A stretch of 64,000 bases of DNA from Tetracentron sinense (Eukaryota; Streptophyta; Magnoliopsida; Trochodendrales; Trochodendraceae): assembly GCA_015143295.1 (NCBI GenBank), contig CM026565.1:27908052-27972051 (forward strand). Direction: 5' to 3'. Position numbers and translations under genes: made by a program. Below the pieces are notes generated by a model, which was not told where the DNA came from, made no database searches, and worked only from the letters and a program-made list of their open reading frames with translations. This document shows positions 61,112-64,000 of the stretch, piece by piece (the stretch's first letter is position 1; every line of letters begins with the position of its first letter).

Positions 61112-62092
61112 ATATATATAGAGTGAAGTTCCCATTAGCCCCACTGATAGGAACGTCTGGTAAGCAGTTCCATGAGAACCCTCAGATCTTAAGTTTCTTT
61201 TAATCCAACGGTGAAGCAATCCAACTCAATAAAAGGAGTGGTTTTGGTGAGAAACAACCTCTCTTTAAATGAGAAAATCTCTCTTCCTGATATCTCCTCC
61301 TCTTGCGAATGTTCTCTCCTTCATATCGTTCTCTCCTGCAGCACCTCTTCAAGCTGGTTCAGTAGTCATCCTATATGCCCTTTTTTTCATCTTCTAAAAC
61401 TCTAATTTTTTAAATCCCCAAATATTCCTTTACTTTCTGTAATCCCTCCATCATCCCTCTTATGTTGACTGATTCTTCTTTATCCAAAATGGAAGTGAAA
61501 CCATCATAATGTTCAAGACATACATTAAAGGATGAGAAGGTTTACTGTTTTGTGTGGTTTTCATATTGTATGGGACTCATTAGGAATGACACCAAAACCC
61601 TTTGGTGTTCTGACATTCAATTCCATATCCTTGGGATAGAGGAACATGGGTGCTTTATTCTTATTCCTTAGTTCTTTGTGGTTCGTGAACATGCCCAAAA
61701 CCACCAGTCACCACCAACTTCATAGAAAGCTGGTTCATTCCACAAATTTTCTGGATATCTTGTCCAGGATGTGATCCTGATATCCAAAAAGAACCGTAAG
61801 ATCAGTACCTATTTGCTCCGCAATGAGTTGGAGGAAATTATGGTGAAGGGATTTCAGGCGAGAGTGGACGACGGGAGAAGAATTTTGGAAGAGAGAACGA
61901 AAACGAGAGGAAGAGAGAGAGAAACCGATAGGAAGAGTCGTGGTTTTATGGTTTTATTAAGGTGGTTTCTCACCAAGGGAGGCTGTTTTGGGTATATGGT
62001 AGGATTTAAAAGACTTAAAGATCCAACGGCCTAAAGGGAGTCGCTTACGAGAGCCTTTAAAAGGCGTAGCTGTTTGGAACCCCACTCTATAT
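61112..62092. mobile_element. Element of about 1 kb with TATAGAGTG...GTTCC ends between (TA)n tracts
   Basis: The left end is TATAGAGTGAAGTTCC and the right end inverted is TATAGAGTGGGGTTCC. Both ends abut (TA)n, and GATC..CCAACGG words occur near each end (61200, 62020). No transposase is seen. The 87-codon open frame near 61771-62034 has no recognisable homology. Confidence 0.5.
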
Positions 62093-62099
62093 ATATATA

Positions 62100-63060
62100 T
62101 ACTAATACTAGTAAAAGTGTATGTGCTTTGCATGTATTATTTTAATAATTGTTAATTTTTATTAACTATAATATTATATAATCAATGAATATCTAAAAGT
62201 ATATATTATTATTATTATATTTTATTAACTACTATATTATATTGTCAATAGACATTTTAAAATAAATTATTATTATTAATAATTACTCATGGTTATTAAT
62301 TTGTTTTAAGTGTTCAAATAAGTTGATGTATTTTATTTTAAAGTGATATATTATTTAAAAATTTTGTACCATATGTTTACATTATATAATTTATGTTAGT
62401 AGGATTTATTTTTTATTTTTTTCGTGATCAAAATCTCATAAGCTATCTTGTAGAGTTTTATGGTGTGTGAATTTCCAATTAAGACCACCCCTTACATCTT
62501 AAGTACTTATACTTTTATTAGTAGAATAATTTTTAACTCGAGTCAAAATAAAAATTAGTAAAAAGAAAAAGGAGTAGTAAATTTGGGTTTTTATCGAAGA
62601 AGGAGATGTCTTTGTCTTGAAAAGCTGCTAGTTGGCCGAATGGCTGTTACAGTCAGGACAAGATTAGGGAAAAACATCTTATCTACATTGAGGTGTGCAG
62701 TGTGCTGTTTTGAGTTTATATTCGGTTGATTTCCCTGGAGCTTGAGGAAATCAGGCTTCTTGTGTTGGCCTTTGGAAATGTTGAACTTCTTTCTGAAAGG
62801 CTAAGACCCTTGACACAACAGTCGACATGGGTGGTCCGTAGGCCTTCACTGCCTGAAATTGTTTTGGCTTTCCCAGTAAATGTTTCCAAGTTCTAAGTCC
62901 TCATGGTATAGCACTTGGGACTGAACGACTCTCGTCTTTTCCTTAGATTTAAGAGCATTGTTGATTGGACCCACATGGTACAAATTGGTAGCTTAAGAAT
63001 GTCAATGGGTTGGGCCAAGATCAATCTGGGCTTCCTATATTTCATGGGCCCAAATCTCTT
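62100..63060. other. AT-rich stretch with a second Helitron-like end
   Basis: ACTAGTAAAAGTGTATGTGC (about 62108) followed by TTTGCATG is, on the minus strand, a hairpin plus CTAGT like that at 20.46 kb. The remainder to 63060 shows no gene. Confidence 0.4.
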
Positions 63061-63062
63061 AT

Positions 63063-63302
63063 CCACGTGTCTCCTTTGACACCCCTTAACCGTGGGTAAG
63101 ATTCACCCGCCCATCCTTAGTTTTTTTTTTTTAACTATTAATTCTTTTTTTTAAATTAAAAAACTGTTTTTAGAGTTTTTTTAATATTAAAAACAGTTTT
63201 TTAATTTTAAAAAAAAAATTAATATTAAAAAAAAAAAAAAAAAAACAAGGATGGGTGGGTGAATCTTACCCATGGTTAAGGGGTGTCAAAGGAGACACGT
63301 GG
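63063..63302. mobile_element. 240-bp near-perfect hairpin MITE
   Basis: The ends of about 58 bp are inverted (CCACGTGTCTCCTTTGACAC against GTGTCAAAGGAGACACGTGG; CACCCGCCCATCCTTAG against AGGATGGGTGGGTG). The middle is complementary oligo-T and oligo-A, so almost the whole unit pairs with itself. It is non-coding. Confidence 0.85.
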
Positions 63303-63386
63303 CGACCTCTAGGGGTGATAACCGGATTTGCCAAATCCGGTTATCACCTTAGATGATTTAAGCTGGATAAAAATAAAATAAAGAGA

Positions 63387-63672
63387 AACGGAAAACCACT
63401 GTCTTGGAGTTTACTTAAATCTAAAACTTATTGTACAATAAACTGGGGTAAATTAGTCATTTGAGTGAAAAAATTTGACGTTGTTACTGCAATTTAACGG
63501 GAGTTCTCTATTCGTCCATGTTTTTAAAAAGCAGGTTTGAGAATGAAATTCTTTTTTAATGGGGGTACTTGAAAGTCATTCCTAAATAACTTAGGTTTTG
63601 ATATGTGGTTAACCCAAAAAAAGATAGTAGTTTTCGTTCACACCATGCGAGCCCACAGCTATATATATATAT
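63387..63672 (+). repeat. Dispersed repeat, copy 2
   Basis: Same order of words as 59632-59832, in the same orientation and about 3.76 kb downstream, with two extra stretches. Both copies end in CACAGC followed by (TA)n. Confidence 0.85.
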
Positions 63673-64000
63673 ATAATTTTTTTTAATAATCGCTATTATT
63701 ATTTTCATTGAACATAACAATGTTAAACCATAACTTAGCTATGAACTTCTATTTAAGTTGTGTCTTCTGTGGTGGAAGTAATGATTTCATAACCAACCAG
63801 CTATTGAACTGTTTGAGTGGCTGTTTTCTAGTTTGACCGGTTCGATCGTGTCTTTTTATCATTAAAAAAAAAAAAAAATTCCTTTCATAACACATTCTTC
63901 TAGTTCTTACCGGTTTTTACCACCGGTTCTCCGGTTGAACCGATCAATTCTTCTAATTCCCGATTTCCAGGCCAGGTTTGAAGAAAGTCCGATTTTATGG

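Overview
This window is nuclear DNA of a flowering plant, probably a woody, repeat-rich species; the species cannot be named from the sequence alone. It has spliced genes with plant GT-AG introns, plant-specific protein families, abundant MITEs, LTR and LINE remnants, and a piece of plastid DNA. Two host genes look intact. I rebuilt both exon by exon and checked the reading phase at every junction.

Layout. 1-1657: end of a long LTR. 1658-4600: intergenic DNA with hairpin-type MITE debris. About 4600-14500 (+): a TOPLESS-family transcriptional co-repressor with 25 coding exons and 1136 residues. 14.5-32.7 kb: intergenic repeats. These include several small inverted-repeat transposons, an F-box pseudogene (16.3 kb), an RNase H remnant (15.3 kb), a block of satellite-like and minisatellite DNA (21.2-25.1 kb), a nuclear copy of plastid trnV-UAC (26.2 kb), a 265-bp solo LTR with a neighbouring empty-site copy (27.2 kb) and a 3.27-kb solo LTR (28.6-31.9 kb). 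32.7-58.3 kb (-): an ankyrin-DHHC protein S-acyltransferase of the TIP1/PAT24 type, with 13 coding exons and 624 residues. Its 1.9 kb of coding sequence is spread over 25.6 kb because three introns are filled with mobile DNA. 58.4-64 kb: 5' flank of that gene, then inverted repeats, Helitron-like ends and a duplicated repeat block.

The most unusual structure lies at 47.0-50.1 kb in intron 2 of the S-acyltransferase gene. A class II element of about 1.55 kb has inserted, in the opposite orientation, into the middle of another copy of itself. Both insertions keep perfect 8-bp target duplications. Each copy carries a segment that looks like a captured gene start: a short coding exon ending in a splice donor. 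Other elements in the window (6.0, 27.8, 38.9 and 39.8 kb) are likewise built from short self-complementary words, and most have 8-bp target duplications, as hAT-like elements do.

The two host genes have unrelated jobs: nuclear repression of hormone and developmental genes, and S-acylation of membrane proteins. Nothing suggests that they work as a unit.
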